A stretch of 64,000 nt of DNA from Parabacteroides sp. An277 (GTDB lineage: Bacteria > Bacteroidota > Bacteroidia > Bacteroidales > Tannerellaceae): assembly GCF_002159645.1 (NCBI RefSeq), contig NZ_NFJB01000001.1, positions 1 through 64,000 of the forward strand, given 5' to 3'. This document shows, piece after piece, positions 35,122-43,795 of the stretch. Positions within the stretch are counted from its first letter, which is position 1, and each line of letters starts with the position of its first letter. Both the position numbers and the translations under genes were made by a program. Below the pieces are notes generated by a model. That model worked only from the letters and a program-made list of their open reading frames with translations. It did no database searches and was not told the DNA's origin.

Positions 35122-35156
35122 AGAGAGGTGCACAAATACGTGCACCTCTCTTTTTT
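35122..35156 (+). terminator. ompA terminator
   Basis: A perfect 12-bp stem, AGAGAGGTGCAC (35122-35133) with its complement at 35140-35151, followed by TTTTT. Confidence 0.93.
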
Positions 35157-35171
35157 ATTAGAAAATTTGCG

Positions 35172-35179
35172 TATATTTG
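35172..35179 (+). promoter_or_regulatory. -7 element before the sugar transferase
   Basis: TATATTTG, 31 bases before the start codon. No clean -33 box is seen; only a T-run from the preceding terminator lies at the right distance. Confidence 0.55.
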
Positions 35180-35210
35180 CATTTATCAAATGCAGGATAT
35201 ATAAGTTGAG

Positions 35211-36608
35211 ATGGAATTTGACAAGAAACATGGATATCTGATCCAATGGCTTATTGGGATAGGCGATTTAATCGTCTTGAACTTGATGTTTATCGTCGTT
35301 TATAATTTGTTGGGACCGCTCTATACGCGTGCCATTTCTCATAATTTGAGAGAAGTTTTGTTGCTGTTGAATTTTTGCTACTTCTTTTCTCTCTATTTTG
35401 TGCCTATCCAATTACATCGCTCGATTGTTTATTTGGATAAAGTGGTGCAACGGGCATTTTCTGTGATTACTTTATTGATATTTTTGTTTGCAACTTGTTT
35501 GATATTTCTGAATGTCGGCGATGTATTGGCTACGTTTCTATTGGTTTATTACGTATCCACGATTGTCATTTTTTCTTGTTGGCGAGTATTAGTTCGTATG
35601 ATGTTGAAGTTTTATCGTCGTAAAGGATATAACTTTAAAAAAATCATTATTGTCGGGGCAGGAAAAAATGGAATGGATTTGTATCGGGTTATGAAAGATG
35701 ATATTTCTTCCGGCTTCAATATTTTAGGTTTCTTTGATGATAATCAGGTGTTGAAGGATGTATTGCCTAATTATCTGGGAACAACGGATAAAGTAGAAGA
35801 ATATGCCTTGGCGCACGATGTGGATGAGATATACTGTACGCTTCCGGGGACGAATGGCGATAAGATTCTCCGCTTGTTGGATTTTTCGGAAAAACACATG
35901 ATTCGTTTCTTTATTGTCCCTGAATTTTACCGGGATGTGAAGAAAAGTATGGTAATGGAAATTATGGAATCTATTCCTATTATTACCGTGCGGCGTGAAC
36001 CTTTACAGGCTTTTTACAATCGGGCGTTGAAACGGCTTTTTGATATTGTCTTTTCTTCGGTCGTCTTGTGTACCGTTTTCCCCATTTTGTATGTAGTGGT
36101 GGGATTTTTGATAAAGAGAAGTTCTCCGGGTCCTATTTTCTTCAAGCAGAAGCGAACCGGATTGTATGGAAGGGATTTTGAGTGTTATAAATTCCGTACG
36201 ATGCGTGTCAATGCGGAAGCGGATACGAAACAGGCCGAAAAAGATGACCCGCGGAAAACTAAAATAGGGGATTTCCTGCGGCGAACGAACTTGGACGAGT
36301 TTCCTCAGTTTATTAATGTGCTGAAGGGAGACATGTCGGTTGTGGGGCCGCGTCCGCACATGTTGAAGCATACGGAACAGTATTCCAGTTTGATTGACAA
36401 ATATATGGTGCGCCATCTGGTGAAGCCGGGCGTCACGGGTTGGGCGCAAGTAACGGGCTATCGCGGGGAGACGAAAACGCTGGAACAAATGGAGGGACGT
36501 GTCAAACGCGATGTCTGGTATATCGAAAATTGGTCTTTCTTTTTGGATTTGAAGATAATCGTCGTGACGTTGCTGAACATGTTCCGGGGCGAAAAGAATG
36601 CCTATTGA
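35211..36608 (+). CDS. Polyprenyl-phosphate sugar phosphotransferase (WcaJ/WbaP type)
   Basis: 465 residues. Four to five membrane helices occupy residues 12-125, a Rossmann-like CoA-binding-type domain follows (KKIIIVGAGKNGMDLYRVM), and the C-terminal bacterial sugar-transferase domain starts near residue 265 with a re-entrant membrane helix. Catalytic landmarks are SPGPIFFKQKRTGLYGRDF, FLRRTNLDEFPQFINVLKGD and VGPRPHM. It moves a hexose-1-phosphate onto undecaprenyl phosphate to begin capsule or O-antigen-like glycan assembly. Which sugar cannot be told. No other glycosyltransferases are adjacent, so it is a stand-alone initiating enzyme. Confidence 0.93.
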   Translation: MEFDKKHGYLIQWLIGIGDLIVLNLMFIVVYNLLGPLYTRAISHNLREVLLLLNFCYFFSLYFVPIQLHRSIVYLDKVVQRAFSVITLLIFLFATCLIFLNVGDVLATFLLVYYVSTIVIFSCWRVLVRMMLKFYRRKGYNFKKIIIVGAGKNGMDLYRVMKDDISSGFNILGFFDDNQVLKDVLPNYLGTTDKVEEYALAHDVDEIYCTLPGTNGDKILRLLDFSEKHMIRFFIVPEFYRDVKKSMVMEIMESIPIITVRREPLQAFYNRALKRLFDIVFSSVVLCTVFPILYVVVGFLIKRSSPGPIFFKQKRTGLYGRDFECYKFRTMRVNAEADTKQAEKDDPRKTKIGDFLRRTNLDEFPQFINVLKGDMSVVGPRPHMLKHTEQYSSLIDKYMVRHLVKPGVTGWAQVTGYRGETKTLEQMEGRVKRDVWYIENWSFFLDLKIIVVTLLNMFRGEKNAY

Positions 36609-36713
36609 ATCTTGGAAGTATGGCTTTTAGAATTTGTGATTAGACAAAAAGATATTAAAAAGACGCTTTTTCTATCAGAAAGAAGCTGGAAAGTATTAAA
36701 TGAATCATTTTGA

Positions 36714-36895
36714 AGTTTCCAGCAGCTGGAACATGCAAAATTGTCGTTTTTTATTATTCCAGCGGCTGGAAAGGTTTAAATCAAGGATTTTACGTTTTCC
36801 AGCGCCTGGAAGGGTCCAAATCAAGGATTTTGCGTTTTCCAGCGGCTGGAAAGCTGAAAATTGGAGATTGGATGTTTTCCAGCACTTGGCAACTC
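36714..36895. repeat. 40-bp tandem array R8 with palindromic core
   Basis: Five copies of a TTCCAGC-NN-CTGGAA-like palindrome are spaced exactly 40 bp (AGC at 36721, 36761, 36801, 36841 and 36881). The 26 bases between palindromes are less conserved than the palindrome itself, unlike the other arrays, where the whole unit is similar. It occupies the gap between the sugar transferase and ruvX. Confidence 0.93.
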
Positions 36896-36965
36896 GAAAA
36901 AACACCTTTCAGGGGAAAATGAAATAAAATTGAGTTCCCATTCATCTTCTTATTTATAAATGTCG

Positions 36966-36973
36966 TATCTTTG
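36966..36973 (+). promoter_or_regulatory. ruvX -7 element, leaderless arrangement
   Basis: TATCTTTG ends only five bases before the ruvX ATG at 36979. With the usual transcription start a few bases after this element, the mRNA would begin at or next to the start codon. Confidence 0.65.
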
Positions 36974-36978
36974 CGGTC

Positions 36979-37401
36979 ATGGGAAGAATTTTAGCGATAG
37001 ATTATGGGCGGAAACGGACTGGAATCGCGGCGACGGACACGTTGCAGCTGATTGCAAATGGAATCGGTACGGTACCAAGCAGCGAGGTAGTTTCCTTTCT
37101 CTCGGATTATGTAAAGAAAGAACCGGTCGATTTGTTTGTGGTAGGGCTACCGAAGCAGCTGAACAACGAACCCTCGGAGAACATGAAGCGCGTAGAAGCG
37201 TTTGTAGCCCAACTTAAGCGAGCCGTGCCTTCTGTCCCTATTCAATATTATGACGAACGTTTTACCTCGGTGATGGCGCATCAGGCGATGATTTTGGGCG
37301 GATTGAAGAAAAAAAAGCGCCAAGAGAAAGCGTTAGTGGATGAAATTAGTGCTGTAATTATACTTCAAGCCTATTTAGAAAGTAAGAAATATCAATTATA
37401 A
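36979..37401 (+). CDS. ruvX: RuvX/YqgF Holliday-junction resolvase-like nuclease
   Basis: 140 residues with an RNase-H-like fold: ILAIDYGRKRTGIAATD at the start holds the first metal aspartate, FVVGLPKQLNNEPSEN the second strand, and YDERFTSVMA and VDEISAVIIL the remaining acidic residues. The family takes part in pre-16S rRNA 5'-end processing and may resolve Holliday junctions. The peptide deformylase gene follows after four bases, a pairing common in Bacteroidetes. Confidence 0.93.
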   Translation: MGRILAIDYGRKRTGIAATDTLQLIANGIGTVPSSEVVSFLSDYVKKEPVDLFVVGLPKQLNNEPSENMKRVEAFVAQLKRAVPSVPIQYYDERFTSVMAHQAMILGGLKKKKRQEKALVDEISAVIILQAYLESKKYQL

Positions 37402-37405
37402 AAAT

Positions 37406-37963
37406 ATGATTTTACCTGTATATTTATATGGCCAGCCTGTTTTGAGGCAAGAGGCCGAAAAGGTTCCTCAAGATTATCCGGATTTGAAACAATTGGTGGT
37501 GAATATGTTCGAGACGATGTATCATGCAGATGGCGTCGGTTTGGCGGGTCCGCAAGTCGGGTTGTCATTGCAGATATTGGTGATCGATGCAAGTGTCATT
37601 AGCGATGATTACCCAGAGTGTAAAGATTTTAAAAGGGTAATGATTAATCCTGTTTTCTTGGAAAAGAGCGAAGAAACGGTTTCAATGGAAGAAGGATGCT
37701 TGAGTTTGCCGGGAATCCACGAGAAAGTGGCTCGTTCGAAGCGCATTCGGATTCAATATTGGGATGAGAATTGGGAAGAGCATATCGAAGAACTCCATGA
37801 TTATGCAGCGCGTGTTGTACAACATGAATGTGAGCACCTGACGGGGCATGTTTTCATCGACAATATTTCGGCTATCCGTCGGCAATTGAATAAAGGTAAG
37901 TTGAACAGTATTATTAAAGGGACAGCTCGCTGTGCTTATCGGGCGAAGGCTGTTGGGAAATAA
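37406..37963 (+). CDS. def: Peptide deformylase
   Basis: 185 residues. All three family motifs are present: GVGLAGPQVG, EEGCLSLPG and the metal-binding HECEH in QHECEHLTGHVF. It removes the formyl group from new proteins' N-terminal methionine. It follows ruvX closely and is 15 bases before the carboxylase gene, so the four genes ruvX, def, mmdA and the biotin carrier could share a transcript. Confidence 0.97.
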   Translation: MILPVYLYGQPVLRQEAEKVPQDYPDLKQLVVNMFETMYHADGVGLAGPQVGLSLQILVIDASVISDDYPECKDFKRVMINPVFLEKSEETVSMEEGCLSLPGIHEKVARSKRIRIQYWDENWEEHIEELHDYAARVVQHECEHLTGHVFIDNISAIRRQLNKGKLNSIIKGTARCAYRAKAVGK

Positions 37964-37978
37964 TAAAATAAGTAAGTT

Positions 37979-39526
37979 ATGACAGATTTAAGTAAAAACA
38001 TTCTGGCTCTCAGAGAGAAGAAAGCCGTTGTAGAGATGGGTGGTGGCGAAGCGGCCATCGAGAAGCAAATCGCGATGGGCAAGATGACAGCCCGCGACCG
38101 TATCCTGTCGCTGCTGGACAAGAATTCTTTCCACGAGTATGATTTATTTGTAAAACATGACGGGCGCGATTTTGGTATGGACAAGAAAGACCTGCCGGGC
38201 GATGGCGTTGTGACGGGTACAGGTACTATTTTTGGTGCTCCGGTATGTATCTATGCGCAGGACTTTACCGTGGCTGGCGGTTCGTTGGGATTACAACATG
38301 CCCGCAAGATCACCAAGATTATGGACCATGCGCTGAAGATGAAGTGCCCCATCATCGGCATCAACGATTCGGGTGGTGCGCGTATCCAGGAAGGTGTCGG
38401 CGCATTGGCAGGTTATGGCGAGATTTTCTATCGGAACACGATTGCTTCGGGTGTGATTCCGCAGATTTCATTGATTTTGGGTCCGTGTGCCGGCGGTGCG
38501 GTTTATTCGCCTGCGTTGACAGACTTCGTTTTCGTAGTAGAAAATATTTCGAAGATGTTTATCACGGGTCCGAACGTTATTAAGACAGTATTGGGCGAGG
38601 ATATTTCGATGGAAGACTTGGGCGGCGCGCGCGTTCATGCTGAAATCACGGGTAATGCACATTTCTATGCCAAGAGCGAGCATGAATGCTTCGAGCAAGT
38701 GAAACGTTTGGTAAGTTTCATTCCATGGAATAACGAACATCGTGCGAAAGCCTTCGAACCGAAAGAGCCTTCTGCGATGTTGAATATCGAAGAGGTGGTT
38801 CCTTCAGACCCGAAGCAGCCGTATGATGTGCGCGACGTGATTAAGTGTATCGTGGATGATTCTGATTTCCTCGAAATCCAGCAGTTATGGGCGGCGAATA
38901 TCGTGGTAGGTTTCGGTCGCATGGGCGGCGAGACGGTCGGTTTCGTAGCGAACCAGCCGATGGTATTAGCAGGTGTGTTGGATTGCGACAGTGCGGACAA
39001 GGCAGCTCGTTTCATCCGTTTCTGCGATTCGTTCAACATTCCTATCATCACGTTGGAGGATATGCCGGGTTATCTGCCGGGCGTAGATCAGGAACATGCC
39101 GGTGTGATCCGTCATGGTGCGAAAGTGTTGTATGCTTATTCGGAGGCTACGGTGCCGAAGATTACGGTCATCTTGCGTAAAGCGTATGGTGGCGGTTATA
39201 TCGCAATGAACTCCCGTCACTTGGGTGCCGACTTTGTCTTTGCTTGGCCGAGTGCTGAAATTGCCGTAATGGGTCCGGAAGGGGCTGCGAACATCATCTT
39301 CCGCAAGGAAATCATGGCGGCTGAAGACCAGGAAGCAATGCGTCAGGAAAAAGTAAAAGAATATACCGAGAAGTTTGCTAATCCGTATGTGGCTGCTTCG
39401 CGTGGATTCATTGATTCGGTTATCGAGCCGAAAGAAACGCGTTCGTTGTTGCTCCATGCGTTGAAGTTCTCTATCTCGAAAGAAGAATATCGTCCGGCTA
39501 AGAAACATGGTTTGCCTCCATTCTAA
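37979..39526 (+). CDS. mmdA: Acyl-CoA carboxylase beta subunit / methylmalonyl-CoA decarboxylase alpha
   Basis: 515 residues of the biotin-dependent carboxyltransferase family. Landmarks are GDGVVTGTGTIFGAPVCIYA, the oxyanion-hole glycines IGINDSGGARIQEGVG and GPCAGGAVYSPAL, and later ITLEDMPGYLPGVDQE with AYGGGYIAMNSR. It moves carboxyl between biotin and propionyl-CoA. In succinate-to-propionate fermenters this is the decarboxylase alpha subunit; in others it is the propionyl-CoA carboxylase beta subunit. Only the biotin carrier follows it here; the sodium-pump membrane subunit and the biotin carboxylase are not in the window, so the direction cannot be decided. Confidence 0.93.
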   Translation: MTDLSKNILALREKKAVVEMGGGEAAIEKQIAMGKMTARDRILSLLDKNSFHEYDLFVKHDGRDFGMDKKDLPGDGVVTGTGTIFGAPVCIYAQDFTVAGGSLGLQHARKITKIMDHALKMKCPIIGINDSGGARIQEGVGALAGYGEIFYRNTIASGVIPQISLILGPCAGGAVYSPALTDFVFVVENISKMFITGPNVIKTVLGEDISMEDLGGARVHAEITGNAHFYAKSEHECFEQVKRLVSFIPWNNEHRAKAFEPKEPSAMLNIEEVVPSDPKQPYDVRDVIKCIVDDSDFLEIQQLWAANIVVGFGRMGGETVGFVANQPMVLAGVLDCDSADKAARFIRFCDSFNIPIITLEDMPGYLPGVDQEHAGVIRHGAKVLYAYSEATVPKITVILRKAYGGGYIAMNSRHLGADFVFAWPSAEIAVMGPEGAANIIFRKEIMAAEDQEAMRQEKVKEYTEKFANPYVAASRGFIDSVIEPKETRSLLLHALKFSISKEEYRPAKKHGLPPF

Positions 39527-39538
39527 ATCGTTTGCATT

Positions 39539-39865
39539 ATGGAAGAAAATAAGCAAGAATTGGTTGATTTTGCGGTTACAGCACGTAAGTATAAGACGAC
39601 GTTGACCGAGAAATTCAAGAATCGTCACGCCTGGCACAAGCCTTATGCAGGCGATGTCATTTCACATCTTCCGGGAACGATTGTTGAATTGGAAGTAAAA
39701 GAAGGTGATGAAGTACAAGCTGGTCAGCTGTTGTTGATTCATCAGGCTATGAAGATGTTGAACCGTGTGGTAGCTCCTGTTTCCGGTATAGTGGAGCAGG
39801 TAAATGTCCATGCTGGCGAACAAATTCCGAAAGACCATTTGATGGTCCGCATTGCCGTGAAGTAA
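39539..39865 (+). CDS. Biotin carboxyl carrier protein
   Basis: 108 residues. The biotinylation site is K72 in HQAMKMLNRV. The domain from residue 40 (VISHLPGTIVELEVKEGD) is the usual biotinyl barrel; the 40-residue N-terminal part has no long Ala/Pro linker. It is the mobile carboxyl carrier for the preceding carboxyltransferase, 12 bases upstream. Confidence 0.93.
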   Translation: MEENKQELVDFAVTARKYKTTLTEKFKNRHAWHKPYAGDVISHLPGTIVELEVKEGDEVQAGQLLLIHQAMKMLNRVVAPVSGIVEQVNVHAGEQIPKDHLMVRIAVK

Positions 39866-39981
39866 CGGTACATAAACTTTATATACAGAGACGCGAAGGT
39901 AATATGCGATTGATCGCATTCCTTTGTGTCTCTTTTTTTTATGCCCAATGGAAATCGATTTACGTCCGAGGAAAAGTTGGA

Positions 39982-40099
39982 AACCTCCGAGGAAAGTTCT
40001 ATCTTTAACCTGCAGATATATATCTTTAGGTTGCAGATATGCATCTTTAACTTGCAGATATGTATCTTTAGCCTAAAGATAGAACTTTCCTCGGAGGTT
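39982..40099. repeat. 21-bp array R9 flanked by 26-bp inverted repeats
   Basis: TGCAGATAT occurs at 40011, 40032 and 40053, steps of 21 bp, each with ATCTTTA beside it. A 26-bp arm at 39982-40007 is repeated in perfect reverse complement at 40074-40099 (core CCGAGGAAAGTTCTATCTTT). A partial copy of the arm, TCCGAGGAAAAGTT, lies just outside at 39965. The result is a cap-array-cap structure in the gap before the DUF5690 gene. Confidence 0.93.
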
Positions 40100-40235
40100 T
40101 TGACTTTTAGGTCGGGCCTCCGCCAGTTTAGGTAAGGCATCTTGGGATTTTGGCAAGGTCTTTCTGTAGCAGAAATGAAACAGATTCGTCACGTCTCCTT
40201 CACGTCGGCTACATTTTTCAGAAATATAGGCATAC

Positions 40236-40243
40236 TACTTTTG
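40236..40243 (+). promoter_or_regulatory. -7 element for the phosphonate operon
   Basis: TACTTTTG, about 40 bases before the DUF5690 start codon. A weak T-run at the -33 position. It probably drives the transporter, phnX and phnW together. Confidence 0.6.
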
Positions 40244-40282
40244 CGGCCGGAAACAGGACAAAATAGCGTAAAATCTTAGAAA

Positions 40283-41578
40283 ATGGAACGAGGAAAGTTA
40301 TCCAATATTTTGTTTATCTTATGGGCTGGCGGTGCCGCTTTGCTTTCTTATGCGTTGGTTTATGCACTCCGAAAACCGTTTACGGCGGCTACGTTCGACG
40401 GTATGGAATTCTTGGGTATGGACTACAAAACAGCTGCAAGCATCGTGCAGATTGCAGGCTATGTATTATCTAAATTCATAGGTATCAAATTGGTTTCGGA
40501 AATGAAGCGTGAACATCGTTTCCGTTTTATTGCCGCTTCGGGTCTATTGGCGGAAGTTGCTTTGTTAGGCTTTGCGATGTTGCCGGCACCATATAATATT
40601 CTGGCTCTATTTTTTAATGGATTGGCATTGGGTTGCATGTGGGGTGTCATCTTTAGTTTTATCGAAGGACGTCGAGTGAGCGGCATTTTGGCGAGTATCA
40701 TGGGAATAAGTATTGCTTTTAGCTCTGGTTTTGCGAAGTCTGCCGGATTATATGTGATGAATAGCTGGGGAGTGAGTGCGTTCTGGATGCCAGCTGTAAT
40801 AGGCGGCATAGCGTTGGTGTTTCTCATCGCACTGGCGTATGCGCTCAATCGTTTGCCTGAACCTACGGTTGAAGATGTACGTTGTTGTTCTGCTCGTGTA
40901 CCTATGGATGCCCATCAACGTCGCGACATTTTAATTCGTTTTGCTCCTGTTTTGGGAATGTTGTTTATCGCGAATCTATTTATTACCGTCGTGCGTGATA
41001 TCAAAGAAGACTTTTTGGTCAATTTAGTAGATACTTCGCAGTTTTCGGCATGGGCCATTAGCGGTGTGGATGGCATCGTGACGCTGCTAATCCTAGGTCT
41101 ATTTATTTTGATTTCACTGATTCGCAATCACGAAAAAGTTTTATATTTGCTGCTCGGAATGGTTATTGTAGGTAGTGCCGCATTGGCGGGCGTAGCGCGG
41201 TTCTACGACGAGTTGCAGCTCTCGCCTTTGGCGTGGATGTTTTCGCAGAGCTTAGGTTTATATATCGTCTACCTCAGTTTTCAGACATTGTTCTTCGAAC
41301 GGTTCGTCTCTTGTTTTCACATCCGTGGAAATGTGGGATTCTTTATCGTAACGATTGATTTTGTGGGGTATGTAGGAACAGTAGCCGTGTTGGTGTTCAA
41401 AGAACTTTTTGTGGCGGAATTGAACTGGATTGAATTCTATAATACGATGGTGACGGTGCTTTGCGTGACATGTTGCCTGCTTTTCGGAGGAGCCTTGGCT
41501 TGGTTGGCGCAACAACGCGTACGTCGGCGGGAAGCCTTGCACGAAGTGGAAGGTTCTGCGGCTCTCTCTTATGAATAA
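40283..41578 (+). CDS. DUF5690 MFS-type transporter, candidate phosphonate importer
   Basis: 431 residues with about twelve hydrophobic helices, in a 6+6 MFS layout with a central loop near residues 195-215. Features of the DUF5690 family are YALRKPFTAATFDG at the first loop and GVIFSFIEGRRVSGILASIM. No substrate is known for the family. It is followed after 60 bases by phnX and phnW, the two enzymes of 2-aminoethylphosphonate (AEP) degradation, so I infer that it imports AEP or a related phosphonate. Confidence 0.87.
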   Translation: MERGKLSNILFILWAGGAALLSYALVYALRKPFTAATFDGMEFLGMDYKTAASIVQIAGYVLSKFIGIKLVSEMKREHRFRFIAASGLLAEVALLGFAMLPAPYNILALFFNGLALGCMWGVIFSFIEGRRVSGILASIMGISIAFSSGFAKSAGLYVMNSWGVSAFWMPAVIGGIALVFLIALAYALNRLPEPTVEDVRCCSARVPMDAHQRRDILIRFAPVLGMLFIANLFITVVRDIKEDFLVNLVDTSQFSAWAISGVDGIVTLLILGLFILISLIRNHEKVLYLLLGMVIVGSAALAGVARFYDELQLSPLAWMFSQSLGLYIVYLSFQTLFFERFVSCFHIRGNVGFFIVTIDFVGYVGTVAVLVFKELFVAELNWIEFYNTMVTVLCVTCCLLFGGALAWLAQQRVRRREALHEVEGSAALSYE

Positions 41579-41638
41579 TGAATGTTAGAATAATAGAGTG
41601 AATAAAACGATATAATAACAGATTTAATTGAAGAAAAA

Positions 41639-42424
41639 ATGGAGATGAAAAAAATCAAATGTATCATCATGGATTGGGCCGGTACGACGGTCGATTATGG
41701 CTGTTTTGCTCCGGTAGCCGCCTTTATTGAAAGCTTTAATGCAATTGGTGTCCCGGTAACAGCGGCGGAAACCCGTATGTATATGGGCCTTACTAAAATA
41801 GAAGAGATTCGCGCTTTGTTCAGCTTGGAGCGCGTGCGAGAGGCTTTCCGAGCTAAATATGGCCGCGATTTCAATGAAGAGGATGTCCAAGGACGTTATG
41901 TTGATTTCCAACAAATCCTGTTTAATACGTTGGCGCAATATTCCGACCCAATTCCGGGTGTCGTAGAGACCGTAGAGAAACTGCGCGCTGCAGGCATTAA
42001 GATTGGTTCGACTACAGGTTATACGCGCCAGATGATGGACATCGTCATCCCGGCAGCCGAGGCGAAAGGTTACCACGTAGATAATTGTGTGACGTCCGAC
42101 AATCTTCCCGGAGGCCGCCCCAACCCGTATATGATTTATCAGAATATGATTGATTTGGCTATTCCCTCTGTCGATTACGTCGTTAAGTGTGGCGACACGA
42201 TTGCTGACATCAAAGAGGGCGTGAATGCAAAAGTGAAGTCGGTCGGCTTTATCTTGGGAAGCAACGAGATGGGATTGACCGAGGCCGAGACGAAAGCATT
42301 AGCTCCCGAAGAGTTGAAGCGTCGCATGGACGAGGTTCGTAGCCGTATGTTGGCAGCGGGTGCCGATGCTGTATTGGATAGCATCATGGAGCTCCCCGCC
42401 TACATTGAATCGTTAGAAAAATAA
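41639..42424 (+). CDS. phnX: Phosphonoacetaldehyde hydrolase
   Basis: 261 residues of the HAD superfamily. The nucleophile motif MDWAGTTVDYG replaces the usual DxDGT. The Schiff-base lysine of the cap domain is the one in YMGLTKIEEIR, and VKCGDTIADIKEG holds the magnesium-binding acid. It cleaves the C-P bond of phosphonoacetaldehyde to acetaldehyde and phosphate. It is followed by phnW, which makes its substrate. Confidence 0.95.
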   Translation: MEMKKIKCIIMDWAGTTVDYGCFAPVAAFIESFNAIGVPVTAAETRMYMGLTKIEEIRALFSLERVREAFRAKYGRDFNEEDVQGRYVDFQQILFNTLAQYSDPIPGVVETVEKLRAAGIKIGSTTGYTRQMMDIVIPAAEAKGYHVDNCVTSDNLPGGRPNPYMIYQNMIDLAIPSVDYVVKCGDTIADIKEGVNAKVKSVGFILGSNEMGLTEAETKALAPEELKRRMDEVRSRMLAAGADAVLDSIMELPAYIESLEK

Positions 42425-42456
42425 TAAACTATAAAGTCATTAAAAGTAGATATATC

Positions 42457-43548
42457 ATGGAGAGAAATTATTTATTGTTGACACCCGGTCCGCTGAGTAC
42501 GTCTGAAACAGTTCGTCAGGCGATGTTGCAAGACTGGTGCACATGGGATAAAGATTACAATGAAGGTATTGTTACACCGCTTCGCCACGATTTGTTGGCT
42601 ATTGCTGGTCTAGACGAATCAGAGTACACGACTGTGCTTCTTCAGGGGAGCGGTACCTATTGCGTGGAAGCTACGATTGGAGCAGCTGTCCGTCCGGAGG
42701 ATAAATTGTTGATTTTGGCCAATGGTGCGTATGGCAAACGCATGGCGCAGATTGCTGACTACTATCATATCAATTATGTCATGGTTTCGCTCAGTGAAAC
42801 GGAATTGGTAACGGGTGAAGTGGCGCGTCGGGCGTTGGAGGAAAATCCTGACGTAACGCATCTCTCGATGGTACATAGCGAGACGACAACCGGTTTACTG
42901 AACCGCATCGAGGAAGTGGCCGACGTGATTCGGGGCAAAGGAATTACTTTCATTGTGGATGCCATGAGTAGTTTCGCGGGTGTACCTATCGACATCAAAG
43001 GTTTGGGTATCGACTTCCTGGTTAGCAGCGCGAATAAGTGCATCCAGGGCGTGCCGGGATTCGGCTTCATCATTGCGAAGAAGGACAAAATGTTGGCGAC
43101 AAAAGGAAATGCCCGCTCGCTCTCTTTGGATATTTATGCGCAATGGGAAACGATGGAGAAGGGGCATGGCAAATGGCGGTTTACGTCGCCGACCCACGTG
43201 GTACGTGCTTTTTTCCAAGCTATGCAGGAGTTGAAGGCCGAGGGAGGAATTGAGGCTCGTCACCGCCGGTATGTGGAGAATCACCGTGTCTTGGTAGACG
43301 GTATGCGCGAACTGGGCTTCCAGACGTTGCTTTCCGACGACAAGCAGGGTTGCATTATCACTTCGTTCTATTATCCGGAGGCTACGTTTGACTTCGCCGA
43401 CTTCTACAATAAATTGAAGGCAAAGGGATTTGTGATTTATCCGGGCAAGATTTCGGATGCGGATACGTTCCGTATTGGAAATATTGGCGATATTTTCCCA
43501 GACGATATTCGTGCGTTGCTGAAAGCTATTCGGGAAGTGCGCGGATAA
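42457..43548 (+). CDS. phnW: 2-Aminoethylphosphonate-pyruvate transaminase
   Basis: 363 residues, class V aminotransferase fold. The start LLTPGPLSTSETVRQAMLQD is typical of PhnW. The PLP lysine is in SSANKCIQGVPGFGF, and DAMSSFAGVPIDI precedes it. It converts AEP and pyruvate to phosphonoacetaldehyde and alanine. With phnX it gives phosphate from AEP, a headgroup of phosphonolipids and glycans. A strong terminator follows. Confidence 0.95.
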   Translation: MERNYLLLTPGPLSTSETVRQAMLQDWCTWDKDYNEGIVTPLRHDLLAIAGLDESEYTTVLLQGSGTYCVEATIGAAVRPEDKLLILANGAYGKRMAQIADYYHINYVMVSLSETELVTGEVARRALEENPDVTHLSMVHSETTTGLLNRIEEVADVIRGKGITFIVDAMSSFAGVPIDIKGLGIDFLVSSANKCIQGVPGFGFIIAKKDKMLATKGNARSLSLDIYAQWETMEKGHGKWRFTSPTHVVRAFFQAMQELKAEGGIEARHRRYVENHRVLVDGMRELGFQTLLSDDKQGCIITSFYYPEATFDFADFYNKLKAKGFVIYPGKISDADTFRIGNIGDIFPDDIRALLKAIREVRG

Positions 43549-43587
43549 ACCGGTTGTTAATGGAAGGATATAATCCAGTTAGGCAAG

Positions 43588-43619
43588 GCAACCCATCGAG
43601 GCGGATGGGTTGCTTTTTT
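43588..43619 (+). terminator. phnW terminator
   Basis: GCAACCCATC (43588-43597) pairs perfectly with GATGGGTTGC (43604-43613), followed by TTTTTT. Confidence 0.93.
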
Positions 43620-43671
43620 CTTTTCCAGGTATCCTCTTTCCTCTTTTTTCTTTTGTTCTCGTGCCAAAACT

Positions 43672-43750
43672 TGCTTGCGGGAGCCCCGCAAGCTTCTCCG
43701 TGTTCAAGGAATGACTTGTGGAGTTCCCGCTAATTTGTTTTCAAGCATTG
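43672..43750. repeat. Degenerate two-unit repeat and hairpin
   Basis: A 9-bp hairpin, GCTTGCGGG with CCCGCAAGC, sits at 43672-43692. GGAG-NN-CCCGC recurs 41 bp later at 43720-43730, which looks like the decayed remains of a 41-bp array. The hairpin might also end the thiamine operon on the minus strand. Nothing else is seen in the 247-bp gap. Confidence 0.5.
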
Positions 43751-43795
43751 GTCATGAAAAAATAAATACAGGTACAAATTGGGAGTGGCCTAGGT

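Noticed and set aside
39982-40099. Invertible promoter (phase variation)
   Set aside because: Inverted repeats are present, but no promoter lies between them and no site-specific recombinase is in the window.
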